Below, piece after piece: positions 1-8,382 of a DNA stretch of 64,000 nt. Source of the DNA: Fictibacillus gelatini DSM 15865 (lineage in GTDB: Bacteria; Bacillota; Bacilli; Bacillales; Fictibacillaceae); the NCBI RefSeq assembly GCF_000430745.1, contig NZ_AUMP01000004.1, positions 1 to 64,000 on the forward strand. The letters run 5' to 3'. Position 1 is the stretch's first letter; each line of letters starts with the position of its first letter. Below the pieces are notes generated by a model. That model did not search any database. It saw only the letters and a program-made list of their open reading frames with translations, and had not been told where the DNA came from. A program made the position numbers and the translations under genes.

Positions 1-668
1 AGTGCTGCGTCCGCTGGAGTTGCCACGCCGCCTGCCGCAAAGTTTACAACTGGAAGCTTGCCTGCTTCTTTAATTTGAAGAAGGATTTCGTATGGCGCGC
101 CAAGGTTTTTCGCTTCGGTCATTAGCTCGTCCTTGCTCATCGACACGACTTTACGAATTTGCGCCTGGATCATGCGCATATGGCGTACCGCTTCAACAAT
201 GTTGCCTGTTCCTGGCTCCCCTTTCGTACGGATCATGGAAGCGCCTTCTCCGATGCGGCGCGCTGCTTCGCCTAAGTCGCGGGCTCCACATACGAATGGA
301 ACCGTATAATCGCGCTTGTTCAAGTGGAATACTTCGTCTGCCGGCGTTAACACTTCACTTTCGTCAATGTAGTCTACACCCATCGCTTCAAGCACGCGCG
401 CTTCGACGATATGGCCGATACGCGCCTTCGCCATGACAGGAATCGAAACCGCATTCACGACTTCTTCGACAATCGTTGGGTCAGCCATGCGGGCTACACC
501 GCCTGCTGCGCGAATATCGGAAGGAACGCGTTCTAATGCCATTACGGCTACCGCTCCAGCTGCTTCTGCGATTTTCGCTTGCTCTGCGTTGACAACGTCC
601 ATAATGACGCCGCCTTTTTGCATTTCTGCCATTCCGCGTTTAACACGCTCTGTACCTGTCTTTGACAT
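1..668 (-). CDS. pdxS: Pyridoxal 5'-phosphate synthase lyase subunit PdxS (3' end outside window)
   Basis: Read on the minus strand from an ATG preceded by AGGAGG, the protein begins [20 protein letters not shown] and continues uninterrupted to the left edge, so the C-terminal third is missing from the window. The conserved stretches [40 protein letters not shown] and [13 protein letters not shown] are characteristic of PdxS, the (beta/alpha)8 subunit that condenses ribose 5-phosphate, glyceraldehyde 3-phosphate and ammonia into PLP. Its glutaminase partner PdxT would normally follow immediately, outside the window. Plus-strand reading frames overlapping it are shadows. Confidence 0.97.
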   Translation of the reverse strand, partial: MSKTGTERVKRGMAEMQKGGVIMDVVNAEQAKIAEAAGAVAVMALERVPSDIRAAGGVARMADPTIVEEVVNAVSIPVMAKARIGHIVEARVLEAMGVDYIDESEVLTPADEVFHLNKRDYTVPFVCGARDLGEAARRIGEGASMIRTKGEPGTGNIVEAVRHMRMIQAQIRKVVSMSKDELMTEAKNLGAPYEILLQIKEAGKLPVVNFAAGGVATPADAA

Positions 669-904
669 GCTTCAATTCCTCCTAGATGTAAAGATTACTG
701 GTTTCAAAATTTTTAAGTATTCCAATCCATTTTATCGTATTTTTTGAATATTTTCTATCTGTTAATTGAAGGAAACTTTTATAGAACAAAAAACGCGATA
801 AAAAATAATTCTACGATTGATGTATTATACGAATATCATTATAAAGTACTATCCTCAACATATCTAGAGGAAATTATTCACTAACTAATGATTGTTAGGT
901 TGAC
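669..904. other. Intergenic region between efeB and pdxS
   Basis: AT-rich spacer holding the pdxS ribosome-binding site next to the start codon. TATAAT-like hexamers occur on the minus strand near 824-829 and 838-843 but neither has a convincing -35 partner, so no promoter is assigned. No clear terminator follows efeB; only a weak CTAAC/GTTAG hairpin is seen near its end. Confidence 0.4.
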
Positions 905-2176
905 TTAGATGATGTGAAAAAGCTGTTCGCCGATAAAGCCCCCTTTTTTCACTCCCGGCGGACATGCGAATACGCTGCTTGAAACGTGCTGAATGTATTC
1001 GTTTAAAGCATCGCTTCGAGCCATTTTTGAGAGCATCGGAATGAATTGTTTCTTTACGCTTTGCTGAAAGCTGATAAAGAATAATCCTGCATCTAAATAC
1101 CCTGTTTTTGGATCAAGCCCATCCGAATACGAATAGGCTCTACGGAGCATCTTCGTTTTCGTCTCGCGTGCTAAGCGCACGTGCGAGTTTGCCGGCAAAT
1201 CATTCAATGATACAGAATCGTATTCATGTACCTTTCCAAACGGCGCTCCGCTCACTTTTTTCCTTCCGAATGTTGCTTCTTGTTCTTTAAACGATGTACG
1301 ATCCCACGTTTCTGTAAACATCCGAATCTTTCTGGCTACTAAATACGTGCCGTTTTGCATCCATGAAGGTTCCTGTTTGGTCACCCACAAGTATTGATCT
1401 TGCGCCTTTTTATCGCCAAGTTCACGATTGGCCGTTCCGTCTTTAAATCCGAAAAGATTTCTTGGCGTTTTTCCATCTGGTATGCTAATGAAGCCGTTTT
1501 GCATCCAGCGAATGACCGCACCGCTGCGTGCAACTCTTGCAAGATTGCGGATCGCATGAAAGGCAACCGTCTGATCGTCGCTGCATGCCTGGATGCAAAT
1601 GTCGCCGCCCGATAGTTCCTTTTTCAGTTCATCCCGCGGCATTGGCGGAATATCGGCTAGCTCGGCAGGCTTTTTCGCGGCAAAACCAAATCGGTCTTCC
1701 CCATTTTTCGTAAAAAGCGTTGCACCAAATCCAAACGTAATCGTTAAGCGGGATGCAGAAAGACCCAATACTTCGCCGGTATCATCCGGAGGCAAGAATT
1801 CGTTTGGCTGCTCCTCTCCAACCATCCGGCCTTTTGTCATCCGCTCGCTGTATTCCGTCCATGTTTTCAATAGTTTCTTTAACTCATCCCTGTCATTATG
1901 GGTGACGTCAAATGCGGCAAAACACATGTATTTTTGCTGGGGAGTCGTTATCCCGGCCTGTTTTGCTCCATAAAATGGAACCGTGCCTGAACTCGTTTGA
2001 CTGCCCTCTTTTGCTCCAGGACGGAGAGCATCTAGCGAGAAAAGAGCGCCCATGCCGCTTGCACCAAGGGCGACGCCCGCCCCGGCGACCGCGGTCATTT
2101 TCAACATATCCCGCCGGCTGATTGTATTCTCTTTATCCTCTATTTGAACATGTTCGTTTTTATTCTGCGCTGTCAT
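905..2176 (-). CDS. efeB: Deferrochelatase/peroxidase EfeB, DyP-type, Tat-exported
   Basis: 423-residue DyP-type haem peroxidase, the extracytoplasmic peroxidase of the EfeUOB iron-uptake system. A twin-arginine signal is visible at residues 20-45 (SRRDMLKM followed by a hydrophobic Ala/Gly-rich stretch), implying folded export by Tat. The family motif GXXDG appears in LFGFKDGTANRE. In the known systems EfeB oxidises ferrous iron or works on haem, feeding the EfeU permease. It is the last gene of the efeU-efeO-efeB operon, 26 bp after efeO. Length is normal for the family. Confidence 0.95.
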   Translation of the reverse strand: MTAQNKNEHVQIEDKENTISRRDMLKMTAVAGAGVALGASGMGALFSLDALRPGAKEGSQTSSGTVPFYGAKQAGITTPQQKYMCFAAFDVTHNDRDELKKLLKTWTEYSERMTKGRMVGEEQPNEFLPPDDTGEVLGLSASRLTITFGFGATLFTKNGEDRFGFAAKKPAELADIPPMPRDELKKELSGGDICIQACSDDQTVAFHAIRNLARVARSGAVIRWMQNGFISIPDGKTPRNLFGFKDGTANRELGDKKAQDQYLWVTKQEPSWMQNGTYLVARKIRMFTETWDRTSFKEQEATFGRKKVSGAPFGKVHEYDSVSLNDLPANSHVRLARETKTKMLRRAYSYSDGLDPKTGYLDAGLFFISFQQSVKKQFIPMLSKMARSDALNEYIQHVSSSVFACPPGVKKGGFIGEQLFHII

Positions 2177-2202
2177 TTGACTTCCCCCTAAATTTGAAAC
2201 GA

Positions 2203-3369
2203 CTAGCTTAATAGTTTAGCAACTTTCGATAACGATTCGGACAACGTATTAAGCTGCTGGCTAATTTTGCGAGTGTCTTTTTCCTTTAATTGATTGTATG
2301 ACACGAAGCTAGCGCCTTTTTTAAATTGTTTTAATGAACGTTGCAATGCGCTGAACTCTTTTTCAATGGAGTTTGCCAACTCCGGGTCTTTTTTCATTAA
2401 CGGCTCTTTTACGACATCAAATATCGCTTTCGATCCTTCGACGTTTGCCGCAAGGTCGACAAGGTCAACGTGAGAGTAACGTTCCTCTTCACCGGTAATT
2501 TTTGAAGTCGCCGCTTCATCCAACAATTCAACCGCCCCGGCAACGACCTGAGCCGGCTCAAGTTGTACAGCTTTAATCTTCTTGTGAAGCTCTTTAACGT
2601 CCTGGATAAGCTGATTTACAACTTTCTCCTGTCCTTTAGTCGTTTTATTCACCCATAATGCCTTTTCAATGACATGGAATCCCGTCCATTCCGAAGGGCT
2701 TGAGACATCATTTTCGCGGGCATCGATTTTCGGATCAAGGTCTCCGAAGCTTTCGGCAATCGGTTCAATTCTTTCATAATACGTTCTAGCATTCGGATAT
2801 AGCTTCTTTGCCTTTTCCATCTCGCCTTTGATCACGGCATTTGAAAACTCTTCCGTTGCTGCCACAAGCTGATTGCTTTGCTTCAAGACATACTCTTTAT
2901 ATTGCTCAACAGCCTTATTAAGGTCAGCATTTGCAGTCCCTTTTTTAGAAGGCTTAAAGTTCTTCAATTTATTTAAGCTAACGGCCATTTTTTCATTAAG
3001 GCCGGATAATGTTTTCTGATCGACTGGCTCGATCTTTGTACCTGAAACAAGTGGCAATAGCGATTTTTCCGTTTCTGTGTAAAGAAGCGGAGCCGTTTTG
3101 CGTACTTTATTTTCAAACGAAAACCATGTTTTGTTAATTTGCTCGCCTAATTTCTTCACTTTGGCGCTGTCTTTTTGATCGAGCGCTTTTGTAAGCTCAT
3201 CAGATAGTTGAAGTAATTTGTCTGTACCTTCCCCTACAGCATTTTGCGCAGATTGGGCCGTTTTTGCTTTTTCATTATTTTTCTGGTCGTTTGCCTGATT
3301 AGTATTACAAGCGCTTAAAGCGAGAGAGCTAACGACCAGTACGGATAAAATCGAAGTAAAACGTTTCAT
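2203..3369 (-). CDS. efeO: Iron-uptake lipoprotein EfeO/EfeM (imelysin-like)
   Basis: 388 residues. The N-terminus is a lipoprotein signal with lipobox LSAC (Cys at about residue 21), so the mature protein should be anchored outside the membrane. The rest is helical and contains the HxxE-type metal-binding signature in GFHVIEKALW, typical of the peptidase-M75/imelysin fold of EfeO. It is thought to bind iron and pass it to EfeU. The gene starts 7 bp after the efeU stop codon and precedes efeB, so the three are one transcription unit. No cupredoxin domain is apparent, which fits the short EfeM type. Confidence 0.93.
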   Translation of the reverse strand: MKRFTSILSVLVVSSLALSACNTNQANDQKNNEKAKTAQSAQNAVGEGTDKLLQLSDELTKALDQKDSAKVKKLGEQINKTWFSFENKVRKTAPLLYTETEKSLLPLVSGTKIEPVDQKTLSGLNEKMAVSLNKLKNFKPSKKGTANADLNKAVEQYKEYVLKQSNQLVAATEEFSNAVIKGEMEKAKKLYPNARTYYERIEPIAESFGDLDPKIDARENDVSSPSEWTGFHVIEKALWVNKTTKGQEKVVNQLIQDVKELHKKIKAVQLEPAQVVAGAVELLDEAATSKITGEEERYSHVDLVDLAANVEGSKAIFDVVKEPLMKKDPELANSIEKEFSALQRSLKQFKKGASFVSYNQLKEKDTRKISQQLNTLSESLSKVAKLLS

Positions 3370-3376
3370 TAATGGT

Positions 3377-4855
3377 TCATCCTTTCAGTGCAGCTTTTTG
3401 TTTTTTAGAAATGGTTGTAATAAGAAGAACGGCGATTGCTGCCACTACTAATATAATTTGCGGAATCGCACTGTACCACGACGGGTAAAAGCCGATAAAG
3501 TTAATACTTGGCAAGTGCAAATTCACGTTTGCCGGGATGACTCCTGCCAATTGCAAGCTATGAATACCTGTTCCTGTGAATTTAAGGCATAAATAAAAGA
3601 CAATCACGCTCGACACGATAAAAAATGGCTTTAAAGGTATTTTGAGGCCGACTTTTATAAAAATAAAAGCAATTACGGCCAATGTTCCCAGTCCAAGCGC
3701 AATTCCTGAAAGTAGTCTTAGTGGCGTCATATGCTGAATTAAGCCGATTAAAAATAAGACCGTTTCCGTCCCTTCACGAAAAACTGCTAAAAACGAGAGC
3801 AAAGCGAATGAAAACATTTTTCCTGTACCAAGAGCCGCTTCGCTTTTCTCGCGAATATAGGACGTCCAGTTGCTAATATGGGATTGACGGTGCAACCAAT
3901 AGCTCACATAAAGCAACATAAGGGCCGCGATAATCCCAGTCCAGCCGACGATTAAAAAGTTGTTGTCGCCAAAGGAAACGGACGTAAAAATAAACGAGAC
4001 GAGCAGGGCGAGAGCAATACTTGAGAGAATTCCCGCACCGACTCCGCCAATAATCCATTTATTTGCTTTAGGCGCTTTCGCTTTTTTCGTAAACGAAAGC
4101 AATGCGCCGACCACCAATAACGCTTCAAGCCCTTCCCGTATAGGGATTAAAGCGGCATCGATGATCCCATAGCCATTTTGGTTGGCAAGCGGCTCGAGAT
4201 CATCGATCATATGGTCGATGATTTTTACGGCATGTTCGGTATTTGGTTTTTGTGCATGAAGGAGGGCAGAAACCGTCCCCATATCCCGTTCCGTACTATC
4301 ATAAACGGCTTTTGATTGGCTCACGACATTCCCTTCAACGCTAAGCCATGTCGACTTCACTTCATTCATTCGTTCTTTCGCTTCATTGTATTGATTGTCC
4401 TTAATGAGCGATTTTGTTTCTTTTAACAGCGAAATATAATCTTTCAAACTAACATTTTTCTTAATATGACTGCCAGCTTTATAGTTTCCATTTATAAATT
4501 TTTCATTTGCTTTTTTTAATGATTCAAGTGTGCTGATCAACGTTTCTTTTTTATTTTGCATAACGGCAAAGGAAACTTGCCCCATTTTATCTTCAATGTC
4601 CGCATAAGCTTCACTCGATGTTTTGCGCACGCCATCTTCAATCTCAAGCCAGCGATTATTGAAATCTTCATACGTCTTTTTCGCTTCATCGAGCTTATTT
4701 TGTTTCGCAAGCTTAATCGCTTGATCAACAAGCTCCTCGGCTTTTTTGACATCATCCTCCGGTTTTACTGCTGCTTGCGCATAGTTGGATAAGCCAAGTA
4801 TTATGTATACGAAAAGAAAGGCGGTGACGATAGATAGGAAACCCCTTTGTTTCAT
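3377..4855 (-). CDS. efeU: High-affinity iron permease EfeU (FTR1 family)
   Basis: 492-residue membrane permease. A signal-like hydrophobic N-terminus leads into an extracytoplasmic helical domain of about 190 residues with two similar halves (WLEIEDGVRKTS and WLSVEGNVVSQS repeats). Seven or so membrane helices follow. The two FTR1 iron-binding motifs are visible as REGLEALLVVGALL and REGTETVLFLIG. The extended N-terminal domain matches the longer Bacillus form of EfeU. It is first in the operon and lies directly downstream of a Fur palindrome, so it should be induced when iron is scarce. Confidence 0.95.
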   Translation of the reverse strand: MKQRGFLSIVTAFLFVYIILGLSNYAQAAVKPEDDVKKAEELVDQAIKLAKQNKLDEAKKTYEDFNNRWLEIEDGVRKTSSEAYADIEDKMGQVSFAVMQNKKETLISTLESLKKANEKFINGNYKAGSHIKKNVSLKDYISLLKETKSLIKDNQYNEAKERMNEVKSTWLSVEGNVVSQSKAVYDSTERDMGTVSALLHAQKPNTEHAVKIIDHMIDDLEPLANQNGYGIIDAALIPIREGLEALLVVGALLSFTKKAKAPKANKWIIGGVGAGILSSIALALLVSFIFTSVSFGDNNFLIVGWTGIIAALMLLYVSYWLHRQSHISNWTSYIREKSEAALGTGKMFSFALLSFLAVFREGTETVLFLIGLIQHMTPLRLLSGIALGLGTLAVIAFIFIKVGLKIPLKPFFIVSSVIVFYLCLKFTGTGIHSLQLAGVIPANVNLHLPSINFIGFYPSWYSAIPQIILVVAAIAVLLITTISKKQKAALKG

Positions 4856-4876
4856 GACTATACCTCCAATTTCAAC

Positions 4877-4913
4877 TGATAATGATAATCATTGAAAATC
4901 ATTATCATTATCA
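4877..4913 (-). promoter_or_regulatory. Fur box upstream of efeUOB
   Basis: A 37-bp palindromic block: TGATAATGAT, a 17-bp centre, and its exact complement ATCATTATCA. It contains overlapping copies of the GATAATGATAATCATTATC Fur consensus. It ends about 20 bp upstream of the efeU start codon, well placed for iron-dependent repression by Fur. Confidence 0.92.
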
Positions 4914-5039
4914 ATGAGAAAGCCTACTTTGTCAATATGAAATTTACACCATGAAATGCCCGCCTTTCGTTGAATGGAAGCTTTGATGGGAGAGTGGTAC
5001 ATCCATAAAAATTCTTTTCAAATGAAAAATTACTCTCTT

Positions 5040-5456
5040 GTGCCCCTTCACCTAAGAAAGTTCTTATTTTCAAGAACAAATTTTCACCTGTAAAAAAGAT
5101 AAGAAGATGGAAGCAAAAAACAGGATCAAACTTCTCTAGTGTGGTGCTATTTTCATGGCATTTGGACAATAACCGGTTGATTTCCGATAATAAATCGTTT
5201 CCATCGGACAATAAATGGCCTCAGTCGGATAATAAATTTAGTATATTTTTCGCTTATTGTCCAAAAGTAAGATGTTATTGTCTAAACCGGATGATTTATT
5301 GTCCAAATAAGAGCACTTATGGTCCGAGAACGAAATCATTTTAAATGATGTAACAATTCGTGATCGTTTTTCCTCATTTCACAGATCTAACGAGGTGTTC
5401 TTAAAATAACGAATGTTTGATTATTGAAATCCAAACTTTTTTTCTAGAAGGGGCAC
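5040..5456. mobile_element. MITE-like element, copy 1 (no coding capacity)
   Basis: 417-bp block bounded by a perfect 10-bp terminal inverted repeat, GTGCCCCTTC at the left and GAAGGGGCAC at the right. The same sequence, inverted and diverged, recurs at 48842-49255. It encodes no plausible protein; the reading frames inside are short and have no relatives I recognise. No target-site duplication is obvious. The centre holds a symmetric array of eight 21-bp units, listed separately. It fills most of the 735-bp gap between efeU and the SGNH hydrolase. Confidence 0.7.
5161..5328. repeat. 8 x 21-bp array, four forward then four inverted units
   Basis: Exactly 168 bp. Units 1-4 carry the core GGACAATAA or GATAATAAAT at a fixed place; units 5-8 carry its complement (TTATTGTCC, TTATTGTCT, TTATTGTCC, TTATGGTCC). 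Spacing is 21 bp throughout without slippage although sequence between cores is unrelated. The arrangement is symmetric about the middle, so a transcript could form a long interrupted hairpin. 21 bp is two turns of B-DNA, which would also place all cores on one helix face. Confidence 0.85.
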
Positions 5457-5590
5457 TAGCTTTTCCCCACCTTACAGAATGGATGGGGCGTTTGTGGGCA
5501 ATAAAGAAGATAGGAAAACCATGCAAAGTATTAATCTTTTTTTCGCGATTCTGGTATTCTTTAGGTAATTCAGTTGGAAGGATTGGTCAT

Positions 5591-6388
5591 GTGAAAAAAC
5601 GAATCATTACGATCATTACCGCTTGTTCCATTTTGTCTGCCGCTCTTTGTCTTATCGGCCTTGGATGGGTCATGAAAGATCAATTGATCGGGACAAAAAA
5701 CACGAAAGTTACAACACAACCCGCACAAGAAGTCCCTCATCCTGCCCATCAACAAATACATATTGCGGCTTTTGGCGATTCCCTTACCCGCGGTACCGGT
5801 GATCCCGAAGGAAAAGGGTATATCGGCTACCTCATGCAGGAATTAAAGAAAAAGACAAAAAAGCCGATTACCCTGTCAAACAGCGCCATTAAAGGGCAAA
5901 CGTCATCACAGCTTGTAAAACAACTGGCCGAGCCGGAAATCCGGCGTCAAATTAAAAATGCAACTATCATTCTTCTTACGATTGGGGGAAATGATTTATT
6001 TCAAGGAGGAAAAGCCATTTCCCATCTCGACCCGACATTTATGAAACGTTCGGAAAAGACGTATTTGGCGAACGTTAAAAAAATTTATTCTACGATCCGA
6101 TCGCTTAACCAATCAGCAACCGTATTCCATATCGGCCTGTACAATCCGTTTATCGACATGGAAAAATCGAAGTTAACCTCAACTATTGTCCGACAGTGGA
6201 ACTTCGATTCAGCAAATACCGCTGCCGATTATAAAAAAATTGTTTACGTGCCGACATTTGACTTATTTGAGCTGAATGTAAATGACTACTTATTTAATGA
6301 TAAATTCCATCCGAATGCAGCGGGCTATAAATTAATCGGGGAACGGGTTGCCGCCCTTATTACATTCAGCGAGGAGGGGAAAAGGTGA
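5591..6388 (+). CDS. Secreted or membrane-anchored SGNH/GDSL hydrolase
   Basis: 265 residues from a GTG start preceded by GGAAGG; an in-frame ATG 58 codons upstream lies in repeat-derived sequence and lacks a ribosome-binding site. An N-terminal hydrophobic segment (residues 5-27) indicates export or anchoring. SGNH blocks are clear: block I AFGDSLTRG, the block III Asn in LTIGGNDLF, and block V DKFHPNAAGY with the catalytic Asp and His. Substrate is unknown; lipase/esterase or acetyl-esterase activity is usual for the fold. Its stop overlaps the start of the ABC ATPase gene, so it is translationally coupled to the transporter. Confidence 0.88.
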   Translation: MKKRIITIITACSILSAALCLIGLGWVMKDQLIGTKNTKVTTQPAQEVPHPAHQQIHIAAFGDSLTRGTGDPEGKGYIGYLMQELKKKTKKPITLSNSAIKGQTSSQLVKQLAEPEIRRQIKNATIILLTIGGNDLFQGGKAISHLDPTFMKRSEKTYLANVKKIYSTIRSLNQSATVFHIGLYNPFIDMEKSKLTSTIVRQWNFDSANTAADYKKIVYVPTFDLFELNVNDYLFNDKFHPNAAGYKLIGERVAALITFSEEGKR

Positions 6389-7299
6389 GTCAGGTGCCAG
6401 CATTAAAAGTAACCGATTTACGAAAAACGATCGCGGGCAAAGAAATAATTAAAGGGCTTTCATTTGAATTGTATCCAGGGGAAGTTTTCGGATTTTTAGG
6501 GCCAAACGGCGCTGGCAAAACGACGACGATCCGGATGCTCGTCGGTTTAATTCGACCTAGCTCCGGATCCATTTTCATTTCGGGCAAAAACGTTCAAACC
6601 GAGTTCACCGCCGCGATGAAACATCTTGGCTGCATTGTCGAAAATCCTGAGCTTTACCCTTACTTGACCGGATGGGAAAACCTTGAGCACTTTGCAAGAA
6701 TGGACCCTTCCATTCCGAGAAAGCGGCTCGATGAAGTGATCGATCTCGTCGGCCTGAAACTTCGCATTCACGACAGGGTTGGTACGTATTCGCTCGGGAT
6801 GCGCCAGCGACTTGGCATTGCGCAGGCATTGCTCGGGAACCCTCAGCTTCTTATTTTAGATGAACCGACAAACGGCCTTGATCCTGCCGGTATTCGGGAA
6901 ATGAGGGAATTTATCCGCTTTCTTGCGGAAAAGGAAGGTTTAAGCGTTCTTGTCTCTTCCCATTTACTGAGTGAAATTCAATTGTTATGCGACCGGGTAG
7001 CCATTATTTCAAAGGGGCAGATCATCCGCATTGACACGGTCTCTTCCCTTCTTGAGGAGCAAGAGCGAGTAGAATGGAAAGCCGAACCGGTTGACGTAGC
7101 GAAACAATTATTAGCCGAAGAAACCGATGTTAAACTTGGGGATAACGGAATTTTGATTACACCACATGTCGAAGGAAAAATAGCGGATTGGAATAAAAAA
7201 TTGGTCGATCGAGGCGTTAAAGTAAAAGAAATGAAGGCAAAGCTGCCAGCGCTTGAAGACTTGTTTTTGGAACTGACTGGGGGAGAGCACATTGATTAA
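6385..7299 (+). CDS. ABC transporter ATP-binding protein
   Basis: 304 residues from a GTG start that overlaps the preceding stop (GTGA). Walker A GPNGAGKTT is near residue 40, the signature YSLGMRQRL near 140 and Walker B LLILDEPTNGLDP just after it. The C-terminal 80 residues are the usual extension of the CcmA/BcrA-type export ATPases. The partner permease starts inside its last codons. Such pairs drive export or resistance functions; the cargo is not identifiable. The coupling to an exported SGNH hydrolase suggests a cell-envelope or lipid-related role, which is inference. Confidence 0.93.
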   Translation: MSQVPALKVTDLRKTIAGKEIIKGLSFELYPGEVFGFLGPNGAGKTTTIRMLVGLIRPSSGSIFISGKNVQTEFTAAMKHLGCIVENPELYPYLTGWENLEHFARMDPSIPRKRLDEVIDLVGLKLRIHDRVGTYSLGMRQRLGIAQALLGNPQLLILDEPTNGLDPAGIREMREFIRFLAEKEGLSVLVSSHLLSEIQLLCDRVAIISKGQIIRIDTVSSLLEEQERVEWKAEPVDVAKQLLAEETDVKLGDNGILITPHVEGKIADWNKKLVDRGVKVKEMKAKLPALEDLFLELTGGEHID

Positions 7300-8272
7300 C
7301 CTCGTTTACAATGAGCAATTAAAGCTTTTTCGAAAAAAGCGATTGTTTGTCATTATTTTGATCGTCGCTTTTCTTGTTCCTATTTTTACATATGCGCAAT
7401 ACAAACAGGTGAAAACAACGGAGGAACGGCTCGGGACGACCGATTGGCGGACCCAGCTGCAGCAAGAAATTGTCGATACGCAAAACCGTCTCAGCTCAAG
7501 CAGGCTCCAGGAGGATATCCGCCAGTTTTTAAAAGTCCGACTGACCCAGCAGCAATATTATCTTGACCACAACATTAATCCAAATGCGCCAGGTGCCCCG
7601 ACGTTTATGCGCGTATTTGCGGAGAATTCAATCGGGTTGCTTCTCCCCTTGCTCGTCATGGTCATTGCCGCCGATTTAGTCTCCTCTGAAGCGAGCGGCG
7701 GCACGATTAAGCTTCTTTTGACACGGCCGGTCAAACGGTGGAAAATTTTATTAAGCAAGTATATAGCCTTGCTTCTGTCCATTTCTTTTATCGTTTTATG
7801 CGTTGCAATTTTGACTTATGGAATTTCAGGATTGGTCTTTGGTTACGGCGGCTGGAGCATGCCAATGTTGACCGGATTTACGTCGAAGGGTGAAGAATTG
7901 ATCACGACAGGCGTTCATTTGATTCCGCATTGGGAATACATTTTGATGGAGTTCGGCCTCGTCTGGTTTGTATGTTTCGTAGTCGGTACGCTTACCTTTA
8001 TGCTTTCGGTATTACTTAGAAGTACAGCAGCTGTAATGGGAATTATGCTTGCCGCCCTCATTAGCGGCGTCATCCTGACGAACATGGTTTCTTCATGGCA
8101 CAGCGCGAAGTATTTGTTTATGGTAAATTTGCAGCTGACGAATTACGTAAACGGTTTGAAGCCGCCGATAGAAGGAATGACGCTCGGATTCTCGATCGCT
8201 GTTTTATTGATCTGGGCGCTGGCCGCACTCATCATCTCTTTCTTTACCTTTACAAAAAGAGATGTATATTAA
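7292..8272 (+). CDS. ABC-2 type transporter permease
   Basis: 326 residues from a TTG start overlapping the ATPase gene by 8 bp. One membrane helix near the N-terminus is followed by an extracytoplasmic loop of about 85 residues, then about five further helices, with the cytoplasmic segment SSEASGGTIKLLLTRPVKRW typical of ABC-2 permeases of the NosY/YtrC kind. Last gene of the three-gene operon; a bidirectional terminator follows. Confidence 0.9.
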   Translation: MINLVYNEQLKLFRKKRLFVIILIVAFLVPIFTYAQYKQVKTTEERLGTTDWRTQLQQEIVDTQNRLSSSRLQEDIRQFLKVRLTQQQYYLDHNINPNAPGAPTFMRVFAENSIGLLLPLLVMVIAADLVSSEASGGTIKLLLTRPVKRWKILLSKYIALLLSISFIVLCVAILTYGISGLVFGYGGWSMPMLTGFTSKGEELITTGVHLIPHWEYILMEFGLVWFVCFVVGTLTFMLSVLLRSTAAVMGIMLAALISGVILTNMVSSWHSAKYLFMVNLQLTNYVNGLKPPIEGMTLGFSIAVLLIWALAALIISFFTFTKRDVY

Positions 8273-8351
8273 GATAGGAAATATAATGTGATGAAAATAG
8301 TTCACTTATTTGAAGGTGAAATTCCGTTAGTTTACCAAAAATAACAAAAAG

Positions 8352-8377
8352 AAAACACTGCCTTTGAGCAGTGTTTT
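8352..8377. terminator. Bidirectional terminator between ABC permease and serA
   Basis: Ten-base-pair stem AAAACACTGC/GCAGTGTTTT with a 6-nt loop, T-rich on the plus side and A-rich on the other, so it can serve both converging transcripts. Confidence 0.85.
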
Positions 8378-8382
8378 TCTTT

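Noticed and set aside
92-747. Two plus-strand reading frames of about 110 residues
   Set aside because: They lie antisense to pdxS, whose protein sequence is unmistakable, and have no ribosome-binding site or recognisable product.
3300-3325. cre-like AAGCGCTT in efeO
   Set aside because: It lies within the signal-peptide coding region of efeO, is not a full cre match, and the operon has its own Fur site.
4924-5211. 95-codon minus-strand frame in the efeU upstream gap
   Set aside because: It runs from unique sequence into the MITE-like element; its composition is not protein-like and the corresponding frame is not kept in the second element copy.
5033-5460. Target-site duplication around MITE-like copy 1
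   Set aside because: The bases flanking the terminal repeats on the two sides do not match for 2-9 bp in either copy.
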